Positions 1 to 9,804 of a stretch of DNA of 64,000 nucleotides are shown here, piece by piece; the first letter of the stretch is position 1, and every line of letters begins with the position of its first letter. The notes under the pieces are model-generated. The model made no database searches and was not told the DNA's origin. It saw only the letters and a program-made list of their open reading frames with translations. The position numbers were made by a program, and so were the translations under genes. The stretch is from an uncultured Acidimicrobiales bacterium (GTDB lineage: Bacteria; Actinomycetota; Acidimicrobiia; Acidimicrobiales; SHLQ01): assembly GCA_938038785.1 (NCBI GenBank), contig CALHTB010000039.1, forward strand, positions 36,147 to 100,146, in the 5' to 3' direction.

Positions 1-1
1 C

Positions 2-478
2 GTTGCCGAGCAATGGCTCGCTGACATGGTGGCCAACGACGCCATCGTGACCGAGAGCAACCGTCCAACCGTCGATGCCGTCGGACGCGGCGAGTACGAG
101 TTCGGCTTGGTCAACCACTACTACAACTTCCAAGAAGCCGAGGCGCTTGGCGACGCCCACCGGGCAGAGAACCACAGCTTCGCATCCGACGACATTGGAT
201 CGCTCGTGATCGTCACCGCCGGAGCGGTGACCTCGACCTCGGACAATCCTGCCGCCGGTGAGCAACTGCTGGCCTTCATGTTGAGCAACGGAGCCCAGAC
301 CTTCTTCACGAACGACTCGCTCGAGTACCCACTTGCAGACGGCGTCGACCCCGCCGAAGCCCTGCCGCCATTGGGCGACGATGGCTCGGACTTCGACGTG
401 ACTTTCGACGAGCTCGGCGATGGGCTGGCAGGCACGGTAAAGATCATCGAGTCCAGCGGGATTCTCGCTAGCTCATGA
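2..478 (+). CDS. Fe(3+) ABC transporter substrate-binding protein, C-terminal part (5' end outside window)
   Basis: Frame is open from base 2; translation ends ...AGTVKIIESSGILASS; stop overlaps (ATGA) the downstream iron-type permease. Confidence 0.8.
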   Translation, partial: VAEQWLADMVANDAIVTESNRPTVDAVGRGEYEFGLVNHYYNFQEAEALGDAHRAENHSFASDDIGSLVIVTAGAVTSTSDNPAAGEQLLAFMLSNGAQTFFTNDSLEYPLADGVDPAEALPPLGDDGSDFDVTFDELGDGLAGTVKIIESSGILASS

Positions 479-2091
479 CGGCAAGCCGGCAGTCACACCA
501 ACAGGCTCCGCCGCCGTTGTTGGTTGTGCTGTCGACTGTTGCCGCGCTCGTACTCGCCGCACCCGCGGCGTACCTCCTGATCCGCAACTTCACGGCTGAT
601 GCCGATCCATTTGGATTGCTGATGACCGACGGGGTCCAGGGCCCGCTGCGCCGAACCATCGTCCTTGCAACTCTCGTGAGCGTGTCAGCTGGAGTCGTTG
701 GCACAGGCCTTGCGTGGCTGACGACCCGGACCGATCTGCCGTTTCGTCGCCTCTTCAGCGTGCTGCTCGTTCTTCCGCTGGTCTACCCCACTTTCATCGG
801 CGCAGCGGCGCTCGTTCGAACGCTCAACCCCGGCGGCCTGCTGAACGACGCGCTCGGGTTCATTGGCGTGGACAGGTCGTTCACATTGAGCGGCTTGTTC
901 GGATCTTGGCTCGTGCTGACGTTACTGACGTACCCGTATGTGTTCTTGCCAGTAGCGGCCAGGTTCTCACGATTGCCTGGGTCGATCGAGCAGTCCGCCC
1001 GCCTGCTCGGCAATAGCTCGTGGCGGGTATTCGCCCGAATCATCGTCCCGCAGGCGTTTGGCGCAATCGCTGCCGGAATGCTGCTCGTGTTCTTGTATGC
1101 GATCTCGGATTTTGGGGCGGTCGCCATCCTTCGCTATGACACCCTTACCCGTGCCATCGAGAACAACCAGCTGGCCAACCGTCCAGTGGCCCTCGCTCTC
1201 AGCTTGGTTCTCCTCATCCTCGCAGGGCTCGTGGTGCTCGCCGAACGGTGGGCGCAGCGGCGCCGTCCCACGCAGACCACGCAGCGCATCCACGGCACCG
1301 CAGCGGCACTCACCCTTGGTCGAGGAAAAGCGCCAGCGTTGTTCGTCGTCGGAGCCGTCACGTTGATGGCGCTGATCGCACCCCTGCTGGCGCTCATCGA
1401 GTGGAGTGTTCGCGGACTGCTTACTCGAAACCGCACGGGCCGACGAATGGTGGTCGACGGAGGCGACATTTTCGAGGTGACCTGGCACACACTCGCCGTT
1501 AGCGCCGTGGCTGCGATCACCGCTGTCCTCATCGTGTTGCCAATTGCCGTTCTTGCCGGGCGATATCGGTCGAGCGTCGGCACGTTGGGTCATGCGGTGG
1601 CGATTTCGACCTTTGCGTTGCCCGGCATCCTCATTGCACTAGCGGGAACATTCTTCATACGCCAGACCGACTGGACGTTCTCGACGTTCAACAGCTCGTT
1701 CACGATTTTGATCTTCGCCTACACCGTGCGGTTCGCGGCGCTGGCAATGGGTACCACACTCGTGTCGGTGTCGGCCGTACCTGACCGTCTCCGCGACGTT
1801 TCCGAAAGCCTCGGAGCGTCGCCGCTTCGCCGGTTCACCCGGATCGACATTCCGCTCATGACCCCCGGTTTGTTGGCCGCCGGTGGCCTGGTGTTGCTGT
1901 CCACGATGAAAGAACTGCCGATCAGCCTTCTGCTCGCACCCATCGAGTTCGAAACGCTCGCAACTCGAATCTTCAGCACGTTCAACGAGGCGTTCGTCAC
2001 CGAAGCAGGGCTCATGGCGCTAACGCTCGTGGCGCTGTCCTTCGTCGCAACCTGGACGCTAATCGTGCGCCCACTTTCGAAACAGCGCTAG
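475..2091 (+). CDS. Iron ABC transporter permease (FbpB-like, two fused permease halves)
   Basis: 538 aa, many TM segments, two BPD_transp-like halves; ATGA overlap with binding-protein gene. Confidence 0.85.
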   Translation: MTASRQSHQQAPPPLLVVLSTVAALVLAAPAAYLLIRNFTADADPFGLLMTDGVQGPLRRTIVLATLVSVSAGVVGTGLAWLTTRTDLPFRRLFSVLLVLPLVYPTFIGAAALVRTLNPGGLLNDALGFIGVDRSFTLSGLFGSWLVLTLLTYPYVFLPVAARFSRLPGSIEQSARLLGNSSWRVFARIIVPQAFGAIAAGMLLVFLYAISDFGAVAILRYDTLTRAIENNQLANRPVALALSLVLLILAGLVVLAERWAQRRRPTQTTQRIHGTAAALTLGRGKAPALFVVGAVTLMALIAPLLALIEWSVRGLLTRNRTGRRMVVDGGDIFEVTWHTLAVSAVAAITAVLIVLPIAVLAGRYRSSVGTLGHAVAISTFALPGILIALAGTFFIRQTDWTFSTFNSSFTILIFAYTVRFAALAMGTTLVSVSAVPDRLRDVSESLGASPLRRFTRIDIPLMTPGLLAAGGLVLLSTMKELPISLLLAPIEFETLATRIFSTFNEAFVTEAGLMALTLVALSFVATWTLIVRPLSKQR

Positions 2092-2112
2092 CGAAGCTCT
2101 GTTACGCAAGCC

Positions 2113-2829
2113 CTAAGCAGCTGAGGGAGCGGCAGTTACAACGATTCGTTCGCCAGCGAAGGGTCCGATACCGAAGGGGCGTCCTTCAACCTCGACGGTG
2201 GTTGTGCCGTCGGGTGCAAGCGCCATGACAACGCCGGTCTGGCCGGGAGTGACACCGACCTCTTCGAGATACTCGAGGAGACCTGGCTCGAATTCGAGCT
2301 CTTCGGGAATCCGTTGCACCACAAAGCCATCGCCAACCTTGACTTGGCCAAGCGTGGTTGCATCAACTGGGCGTTCGTAACCAGACCCAGGAATCGGGTT
2401 GCCATGAGGACACGTTGTTGGGTTGCCCAACACTCGGGCAAGGGCTTCTTCAACAACCGGGCTGATGACGTGTTCCCACTTGCCGGCTTCGTGGTGGGCC
2501 TCTGCCCAGCTGAGGTCGAGCATGTCGGTGAGGAAGCGCTCGGCGAGCCGGTGACGTCGCACCACTTGCTGGGCAAGGATCATGCCATCGTCGGACAGCG
2601 ACAGCTCGCCGGAGTCGTCGGTGGTTACGAGGCCCTCGCGTTCCATCTTGCGGATCATTTCGGAGACCGCTGGGCGCGACACCGACAGACGGTCGGCAAT
2701 GCGCGCTTGTTTGACGTCGAGTCCGTCCTCGCTCAGCTCGAATATCGTCTCGCAATATTCTTCAAAGGCAGGGTGGTATTCGGGTGCTTCGTAGACCACG
2801 TACCTGACACTAGCTGGGCTGGTCGACAT
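2113..2829 (-). CDS. DtxR/MntR-family metal-dependent transcriptional regulator
   Basis: N-terminal wHTH (RLSVSRPAVSEMIRKMEREGLV), dimerisation and C-terminal FeoA/SH3-like domain; start trimmed to MSTSPASVRY (CAT at 2827-2829). Confidence 0.85.
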   Translation of the reverse strand: MSTSPASVRYVVYEAPEYHPAFEEYCETIFELSEDGLDVKQARIADRLSVSRPAVSEMIRKMEREGLVTTDDSGELSLSDDGMILAQQVVRRHRLAERFLTDMLDLSWAEAHHEAGKWEHVISPVVEEALARVLGNPTTCPHGNPIPGSGYERPVDATTLGQVKVGDGFVVQRIPEELEFEPGLLEYLEEVGVTPGQTGVVMALAPDGTTTVEVEGRPFGIGPFAGERIVVTAAPSAA

Positions 2830-2869
2830 GTTCACACCCACAGGTGCTTGGCGGCCGTAGATTGGGGGC

Positions 2870-4597
2870 ATGCTTGGGTCGACACGTTTGCACACCGGCC
2901 TACTTCGCGTCGGCGCTGACCGAGGCTGGATGCGCTTCGAGGACCCAATCGAAACGGTGACCATCTGGGATCTCGACGAGGTGCTACCGGCACTCGAGAA
3001 GGCCGAGGCGGCCACGGCTGCAGGAAACTGGGTCGTAGGCATGCTCAGCTACGACGCTGGCCCGGCGTTTGACCCGGCGGTTGTGAGCCAACGCGACGAC
3101 AGCACGCCGTTGCTGGCCTACGGCATCTTCTCCTCAGGCGAACCAACAGATGGACCACTCGACGGCCCCTTCGAGATCAGCGAATGGACGCCAGATCAGA
3201 CTGAACAGCGCTACACCGAATCAATTGCGAAGGTGCGGGAGTACATCCGGTCGGGCGAGACGTACCAGGTCAACTACACCGTCCGCCGAAACGCCACGTT
3301 CTGGGGCAGCGCCGAAGGACTCTTCGCGTCGTTGTCCCGGGCCCAACGAGCCAAGCATGACGCGTTCTTGCACTTCGGTTCGCATGCGCTTTGCAGCGCG
3401 TCGCCCGAACTGTTCTTCACGCGAGACGGCGACATCTTGTCGTCGCGGCCGATGAAAGGCACCCGTCCACGACACTTCGACCCAGAGATCGACGCGCAGA
3501 TCGTCGAGGATCTTTCAAGCAGCCTAAAAGACCGCGCCGAAAACGTGATGATCGTCGACATGGTGCGCAACGACCTCGGACGCATCGCGCAAGTTGGCAG
3601 CGTGAACGTTCCAAAACTGCTTGAAGTCGAGCACTACCCCACCGTCCACACCATGACGTCCACAGTCGATGCGGTATCAACGGTGGGGTTGGTGGAAGCA
3701 CTACAAGCGCTCTACCCCGTGGCCTCGATCACCGGAGCGCCCAAGTATCGCACTACCGAGATCATCGCCGAACTTGAACAAACCCCCCGTGGCGCCTACT
3801 GCGGTTCTGTCTTCGCCCTCTCCCCCGATGGACGGTGGGAATTCAACGTCATCATCCGAAGTGTGTGGCTCGACCTCGAATCGGGTCAGGGAACCTACGG
3901 CGTCGGAGGTGGAATCGTGTGGGATTCCGAGGCCCACAACGAATGGGAAGAAACCGAACACAAATCTCGTGTCCTCGCCCGTGCTGGCAAGCCACTGCAA
4001 CTCCTCGAAACAATGGCCTGGACACCCGACGCAGGCGTTTCGCTTCGACAACGCCACATCAACCGATTGCTCGACGCCGGCGACCACTTCAACATCCACG
4101 TCGACATGGACATCGTCATGGACCTCCTCAACAGCGTCCGTTCCGACACGCCGGTCAAGCTTCGCCTGCTCATCGACGCCGCCGGCGAACCCGAGCTTCA
4201 GGTCGGGCCGCTCCCGCCCGACAGCGGCGACGTGCGGTCGCTTCCCATCGACACCGAGCCAACCGACCCGTACGACGAGTTTCTCGTGTACAAAACCACC
4301 ATTCGCACCCGGTACGAGGAAGCCCTAGAACGCTTCCCCGACGCCCCCGACGTGATCTTGTGGAACCGTCGAGGCGAACTCACCGAAACGTGCATTGCGA
4401 ACCTTGTCCTCGAACTCGACGGAGAACTCGTCACTCCCGACCACTCGAGTGGCCTGCTAGCAGGCACACTGCGTGAGGAGCTCCTCGACCGCGGTCAGCT
4501 CACCGAACGGATCCTCACCCGCGACGACCTCCGTAAGGCCGACAAAGTCTGGACGATTAACTCAGTACGGGGCTGGGACCCGGTCAGAATCGCCTGA
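2870..4597 (+). CDS. pabB: Aminodeoxychorismate synthase component I fused to aminodeoxychorismate lyase (PabB-PabC)
   Basis: Chorismate-binding motifs (SGETYQVNYT, MKGTRPR, SITGAPK) followed by class IV aminotransferase domain (LWNRRGELTETCIANLVLEL). Confidence 0.88.
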   Translation: MLGSTRLHTGLLRVGADRGWMRFEDPIETVTIWDLDEVLPALEKAEAATAAGNWVVGMLSYDAGPAFDPAVVSQRDDSTPLLAYGIFSSGEPTDGPLDGPFEISEWTPDQTEQRYTESIAKVREYIRSGETYQVNYTVRRNATFWGSAEGLFASLSRAQRAKHDAFLHFGSHALCSASPELFFTRDGDILSSRPMKGTRPRHFDPEIDAQIVEDLSSSLKDRAENVMIVDMVRNDLGRIAQVGSVNVPKLLEVEHYPTVHTMTSTVDAVSTVGLVEALQALYPVASITGAPKYRTTEIIAELEQTPRGAYCGSVFALSPDGRWEFNVIIRSVWLDLESGQGTYGVGGGIVWDSEAHNEWEETEHKSRVLARAGKPLQLLETMAWTPDAGVSLRQRHINRLLDAGDHFNIHVDMDIVMDLLNSVRSDTPVKLRLLIDAAGEPELQVGPLPPDSGDVRSLPIDTEPTDPYDEFLVYKTTIRTRYEEALERFPDAPDVILWNRRGELTETCIANLVLELDGELVTPDHSSGLLAGTLREELLDRGQLTERILTRDDLRKADKVWTINSVRGWDPVRIA

Positions 4598-5792
4598 GGA
4601 ATACGCCTGATCTTGGCTTTGGGGTTACGTAGGTGCTCTTGGGGGGCATGTCGAGGCCTTCGTCAGCTACAGCGAACACCTCGGCGGGAGTTACCGCCCG
4701 CAAGATAAACAGAAGCTCGCGTGGCTCAAGGGACTCGCACAGCGCTGCCCGGTCGATCGCGTCGAGGAAGTAGCTGATCTTGCCCGCACCCTTTTCGGGG
4801 TCGATGCCCAGCACCGGACCGATGATCTGATTCTGCAAGCGAACCGGGTCAATAGCGTCCAACGGCGACTCGGTCAGAACCGGAGGCAACACGCCCAACC
4901 AGAACTGGCCATCCATGCACACGCCGATCTGCCCCGGTACCTCGGGCAGCTCGTTCATAAGCCGGTCGTCGAGCTCCAAGCCGAGCAGCGAATGCAACGA
5001 TGCCTTGATGGTGTCGATATCGGCATCGTCGGCAACACACACTCGACGATGGAACGGGTCGATGTTCATCCGGTCGTCAGCAAACACCACGCCAAGCATG
5101 TATTTGCTTCGCTCGCCATCAAGTCGCTTCGCGAGCTCGCCTGCTGCGGCCGCCCGATGATGTCCATCCATGATGTACAGCTCTTCGTCGGCAAACAGTT
5201 CGGAGATGGCCCCGCAGTGATCAGCGTCCTCGATGACCCACACCGCTTGTTCCAGACCATCACCAGAAGTGAAGCTCAGTACGGGCTCATGGGTTTCCAA
5301 CATGACGTCGATTCGTTCGCGAATCTCCGGGCGGCTTCGATATCCCAGGGCAATCGGGGACGAATGCACGCCAAGAGCCTCGAAGTGGTTGGACAGGTGG
5401 ACGGCCCGTTGGGTTGACACTTGTTCGTGCCGCTTTACCCGGCCGTCCAGATAGTCGGCTGTTTCGACGAGCCCTACGACTCCTAGTTGGACGTGCTCAT
5501 CAAGGGTCAATCGGTACAGGAAGAAGGCCGGTCCTTCGGTTTCAACGAACGCGTCGGCATCGAGGATGCGCTGAAGCGCCTCGGCACCGAGCTCGAGCAA
5601 ACGTTCGGGGCTGGCGTCGCCCTCGGGCCCTCCGTCGTTGGGTGAACGCGTTACGAGCGTGTAGCTCTCGGGGTGGGTACGCAGGTACTCGGCACGTTCG
5701 GCCCGTGACATCGAGTCGAACGCAGGAGCGGGCACACGGCGTACAAAGTCCGGCTTGATATGTGAGCCATGAAAGGGAACGAACGCGACCAC
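4584..5792 (-). CDS. DUF1015 family protein
   Basis: MVAFVPFHGSHIKPD.. and IMDGHHRAAAA signature; adjacent to serA. Confidence 0.85.
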   Translation of the reverse strand: MVAFVPFHGSHIKPDFVRRVPAPAFDSMSRAERAEYLRTHPESYTLVTRSPNDGGPEGDASPERLLELGAEALQRILDADAFVETEGPAFFLYRLTLDEHVQLGVVGLVETADYLDGRVKRHEQVSTQRAVHLSNHFEALGVHSSPIALGYRSRPEIRERIDVMLETHEPVLSFTSGDGLEQAVWVIEDADHCGAISELFADEELYIMDGHHRAAAAGELAKRLDGERSKYMLGVVFADDRMNIDPFHRRVCVADDADIDTIKASLHSLLGLELDDRLMNELPEVPGQIGVCMDGQFWLGVLPPVLTESPLDAIDPVRLQNQIIGPVLGIDPEKGAGKISYFLDAIDRAALCESLEPRELLFILRAVTPAEVFAVADEGLDMPPKSTYVTPKPRSGVFLRRF

Positions 5793-7010
5793 TTAGGCCA
5801 CCTTGGACGAAACGGAGACGGCCAAAACATCGTCGTCGGCTTCGATCGCTGCAAGCACCTCGTCGGACGGAGCTGACTCCAGGTTGATCGACGCGACGGC
5901 GGCGACTGAGCCGGTAAAGAGCTGGTTCTCCATCTGCTGCACGTTCAGCCCGGCCGTACGAAGGGTTTCAAACACCTTCGCAAGTACGCCTACTCGGTCG
6001 AGGTGGCGCACGGTAAGGACGGCACAACCGAGGGTGTCAGCGACCATGTTGACGCAGTTGGTGATGCGCCCGCCGAGGTACGCCTCGATGACGTCGACAG
6101 TTCCCGTTGCAACTGCGTTTTGGGCTTGCTGGGTTGACGCACCTATGTGATGTGAGCCGACAACGTTCGGGTGCGTGGATAGGGCCGACGTCCAGTCCCC
6201 CGCCTTGCCCGATGGTTCATCTGGCCACACGTCGAGGCCGGCACGGATTCCCTTTGCGTCCATCGCCGCGATCAGCGCGTCGCCGTCCACAACCTCACCT
6301 CGCGCGGTGTTGATCAGAATCGCGCCGTCCTGCATCTTCGCAAGGAAGTCGGCGTCGACCATGCCCGTAGTCTCAGGCGACTTCGGAACATGTAGCGACA
6401 CAACGTCGGAGATGCTGAGCAGGTCGTCGATCGAATCGACGAGCGTGATGCCAGCCGAGCGCAGCCGGGACAGTGCAGTTGTTGAACGACCTGACTTTCG
6501 CAGCGCCACGACTTGCATGCCAAATGCGTTTGCCCGCTCTGCCAGTGCGAATCCAATCTCGCCGAGACCAATGATGGCCAGCGTCTTGCCATAGATGCCG
6601 TCGGCCTTTGCGTACTTGCCCTTGTTCCACTGGCCTGCGACCAAGTCGGCGTTCCCTGTGGCGATATGGCGATCGATCGCCAGGAGCAACCCCATCGCCA
6701 GTTCGGCCACGGCGATTGCGTTCTTTCCGGGCACGTTAGCCACATAGACACCGCGAGCTGACGCAGCATCCTTGTCGACGTTGTCAGTGCCAGCGCCAGC
6801 GCGAACGACAAGGCCAAGCGAGGTCGACGCCTCGATGGCATCAGCGTTGACCTTTGTTGAGCGAACCACAAGAACGTCGGGTGAGAGCTCGCCGATTCGG
6901 GCGGGAAGCGTGTCTCCTGAGAGGTCGGATTCGACGATCACTTCGTGACCGGAATCCCGGAGAGGGGCGAGCAGGTCGTCCGCCAGGGCGTCTGCGCACA
7001 AGATCTTCAT
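5793..7010 (-). CDS. serA: D-3-phosphoglycerate dehydrogenase with C-terminal ACT-like domain
   Basis: GLGEIGFALAERANAFGMQV Rossmann motif, NTARGEVVDGDAL; start set at MKILCADAL (CAT at 7008-7010). Confidence 0.88.
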   Translation of the reverse strand: MKILCADALADDLLAPLRDSGHEVIVESDLSGDTLPARIGELSPDVLVVRSTKVNADAIEASTSLGLVVRAGAGTDNVDKDAASARGVYVANVPGKNAIAVAELAMGLLLAIDRHIATGNADLVAGQWNKGKYAKADGIYGKTLAIIGLGEIGFALAERANAFGMQVVALRKSGRSTTALSRLRSAGITLVDSIDDLLSISDVVSLHVPKSPETTGMVDADFLAKMQDGAILINTARGEVVDGDALIAAMDAKGIRAGLDVWPDEPSGKAGDWTSALSTHPNVVGSHHIGASTQQAQNAVATGTVDVIEAYLGGRITNCVNMVADTLGCAVLTVRHLDRVGVLAKVFETLRTAGLNVQQMENQLFTGSVAAVASINLESAPSDEVLAAIEADDDVLAVSVSSKVA

Positions 7011-7163
7011 GGTGTTTAGCTTTCTCTGAGGCTCGAATCGGCCGAAGCGGACACGAGGTTCAACTAGCCAAGTAAACCGCACAACTGGACAGTCGTCCAG
7101 CATCGGATGGCCGTAACTTTCGACGACTTTGGGGCAACGGGCCATCGCGGGCAGACTGTGCGG

Positions 7164-8315
7164 GTGAAAGCACTCCTCTTTGAACGCAAAGAAGCTCGGT
7201 ATGCAGCTGCTTCGGTCGCGTCGTCAATCCGCCCCGGCAGCGGCGCTGGAATTGGCCCGCTGCATCTGGCCGACATCGACCCTCCCGAACTTCCAGGGGA
7301 CGACTGGTCCTTGATCAGCCCCACGCTCACCGGCATTTGTGGAAGTGACCTTTCGACCATCGACGGCCACTCGTCGGGATACTTCGACGACCTGGTCAGC
7401 TTCCCGTTCGTCCCAGGTCACGAGGTCGTCGGCACAACCGATGCAGGCGACCGAGTCGTGATCGAGCCGGTCCTGGGCCCAGCCGCTCGAGGTGAGGCTC
7501 CTCTCGGCGATGCGCCCGGCGATGGCACCGACTACGGATATCTCATCGCGGGCGACATCGACGATGGCATCCAGGTGGGCTTCTGCGCCAGCACCGGGGG
7601 TGGCTGGGGCGAACAATTTGTGGCCCACGACAGCCAACTGCACGCCGTACAAGATTCTTTGTCCGACGAAGACGCAGTCATGCTCGAACCCGCTGCGGGC
7701 GGAGTGCACGCCGCAGCCAAAGCACAGATCGACGGTGGCGTCGTGCTTGTGCACGGTGCGGGCACGATGGGCCTCGTCACGATCGCAGCCCTTCGCGAGT
7801 ACACGAACGCCGAAACGATCATTGCGGTGGCCAAGTACCCGATTCAGAAGCAGTTCGCTTCCGAGCTGGGCGCCGACGTCGTCGTTGCTCCCAGTGAGAC
7901 CAAGCGGGCCGTACGACGCGTAACCGGTTGCCGCATGATTGGCGAGAACCTCTCGGGCGGAGCAGACGTCACCATCGATGCCATCGGCAATGCCTCATCG
8001 ATCGAAGCGTCGATCGGGGTTACCCGTCCACGCGGCAAGGTCGTGCTCGTCGGCATGCCCGGCAAGCTCAACATCGACCTGACCGCGCTGTGGCATCGCG
8101 AAACCGAACTCATTGGCGCTTACACCTACGGCACCGATGTGTGGCCTGACGGCACCACGATCAGCAGCTTCGTCCGAGCTCAAGACTTGGCCAAGTCCGC
8201 CAAGCTCGGTCGCCTGGTTAGCGCGAAGTATCCCCTCGACCGCTACAAGGACGCCATCGCCCACGCAGCAAACGCTGGCCAGCGAGGCGCAGTCAAGGTC
8301 TGCTTCGAGCTGTGA
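7164..8315 (+). CDS. Zinc-dependent alcohol dehydrogenase (MDR superfamily)
   Basis: GICGSDLSTIDGH, PGHEVVG, VLVHGAGTMGLV; GTG start at 7164. Confidence 0.8.
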   Translation: MKALLFERKEARYAAASVASSIRPGSGAGIGPLHLADIDPPELPGDDWSLISPTLTGICGSDLSTIDGHSSGYFDDLVSFPFVPGHEVVGTTDAGDRVVIEPVLGPAARGEAPLGDAPGDGTDYGYLIAGDIDDGIQVGFCASTGGGWGEQFVAHDSQLHAVQDSLSDEDAVMLEPAAGGVHAAAKAQIDGGVVLVHGAGTMGLVTIAALREYTNAETIIAVAKYPIQKQFASELGADVVVAPSETKRAVRRVTGCRMIGENLSGGADVTIDAIGNASSIEASIGVTRPRGKVVLVGMPGKLNIDLTALWHRETELIGAYTYGTDVWPDGTTISSFVRAQDLAKSAKLGRLVSAKYPLDRYKDAIAHAANAGQRGAVKVCFEL

Positions 8316-9282
8316 CTCGCACCGCTATTGCCCGGTGATCGCTGCCGGCGTAGTCGAAGATCTCGAAACTCTCAGCGGTCACGGTGTCGGCGAGCAGCGC
8401 ATGGTCGATCGACAAGAGGCTGGGCCCGGTGCCGCGTGGCGACCAGGTGGTGCCTAGTCCGCAACCCGCAACGCGATGGGCATCGGTGAAGCGGGTCGAT
8501 CGCATCTCGCGAAACTTGCGGTCGGACGACGGTGCGTTGAAGTCGCCAATGAGCACGTCGATGTCTTGGACATCGGGGTCCTCGGCGAGGAACGCAAACT
8601 GCTGCTCTTGAACCTCACGCAGAGGCGTTTCGAAGGGAGGGTCTGCGTGGAAGTTCGCTATCCGAACACCACCGATCGGCGACTCAACCGTCGCGATGAG
8701 CATGGGTTTACGGTAGGTCGATTCAGCATCGACCACCCGCGTCTCCGCTAGTGGCCATCGGCTTAGAAGCGCTTGATTTCGCTCGACCATTATGTACGGG
8801 TAGTCGTCGGCGAGAGCTACCAGAAGTCCGTTGGTGAATTCGTCGCTCACTTCTTGGAAGGCGAGCACGTCCGGATCGACTCGCTGGACCTGCGCCCGGA
8901 CGGCATCGGGTTCTCGATTGACGATGAGCAGGTTGTGCGACATGACCACGATCGACTCCTCCACGGTTGCGGCGGCGATATCGCATCCGCGGCGTGGGAG
9001 GATTTCGCCGGGCAACATGAGCGTCGCCAGCACGATCGCCACCAGAAGACAACCACCCATCTGCAAAGGTCCGCGGAGCAGTCCCCATGCGACGAGACAG
9101 ACGAGCGCAACTGCGGGAGCGATCGGCACAAGGCCAAAGAGAAGCGGTTGACCAATGTCACTGAACCGCAGCATGGCGATAATCGTCGAGCAGACCAACC
9201 CGAAAAGCGCAAGGTTTCGAGCCGCCTGTATCAGCCGACAGCGGAAGTCCTTCGTCTGTTCAAAATCGCCTGAGTCGCGCAC
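8293..9282 (-). CDS. Membrane-anchored endonuclease/exonuclease/phosphatase family protein
   Basis: N-terminal TM segments; SHNLL, DPDVLAFQEV, IGDFNAP, SDHRAIAV motifs. Confidence 0.82.
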   Translation of the reverse strand: MRDSGDFEQTKDFRCRLIQAARNLALFGLVCSTIIAMLRFSDIGQPLLFGLVPIAPAVALVCLVAWGLLRGPLQMGGCLLVAIVLATLMLPGEILPRRGCDIAAATVEESIVVMSHNLLIVNREPDAVRAQVQRVDPDVLAFQEVSDEFTNGLLVALADDYPYIMVERNQALLSRWPLAETRVVDAESTYRKPMLIATVESPIGGVRIANFHADPPFETPLREVQEQQFAFLAEDPDVQDIDVLIGDFNAPSSDRKFREMRSTRFTDAHRVAGCGLGTTWSPRGTGPSLLSIDHALLADTVTAESFEIFDYAGSDHRAIAVRVTARSRP

Positions 9283-9294
9283 TGTCGAGAACCC

Positions 9295-9771
9295 TTAGCT
9301 GATGTCGATAGGGCTTGAGGGAAGCTCGCCGGCTGCGATTGGGGCAATGAACTCGCGCAATCGTGGAGGCAAGACTGGCTCATCGTTGGCGAGTAGTTCG
9401 GGGATGTCCCACCACTTCGCCCCCTTGAAGGCCAGAGCTTCGAAGTACTCAAGGCCTTGCGGGTTGTACTCGCCCCCGTCACACCAGGCGACGTGAATCC
9501 ACTCTTCAGAGTCGAAGAACATCCCGGCGAACGTGAACTGGCACTCTTGTGTCCAGATACAAGGGCCTAATTCGAACTCGGCAATGCCGGTCTCTTCGAC
9601 GATCTCGCGGCGAGCAGCATCGGCACTCGACTCTCCTGGGTCCATTCCGCCACCGGGAATCTCCCACCAGGCGGGCTTTGTGGGGTCGCCCGGGTCGGAC
9701 GAGTTGATCATGAAGATCCGGTTGTCTCGATCGAGTAGCACCACTCGGGCAGCAGGTCGTTTGCGTCGCAC
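9295..9771 (-). CDS. NUDIX hydrolase
   Basis: Nudix box [24 protein letters not shown]. Confidence 0.9.
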   Translation of the reverse strand: MRRKRPAARVVLLDRDNRIFMINSSDPGDPTKPAWWEIPGGGMDPGESSADAARREIVEETGIAEFELGPCIWTQECQFTFAGMFFDSEEWIHVAWCDGGEYNPQGLEYFEALAFKGAKWWDIPELLANDEPVLPPRLREFIAPIAAGELPSSPIDIS

Positions 9772-9804
9772 TCCCTGAACTTACTGACGCATAGACTCAC
9801 CACC

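Noticed and set aside
9772-9804. T-box leader upstream of leuS
   Set aside because: Only 33 bp separate leuS from the divergent NUDIX gene.
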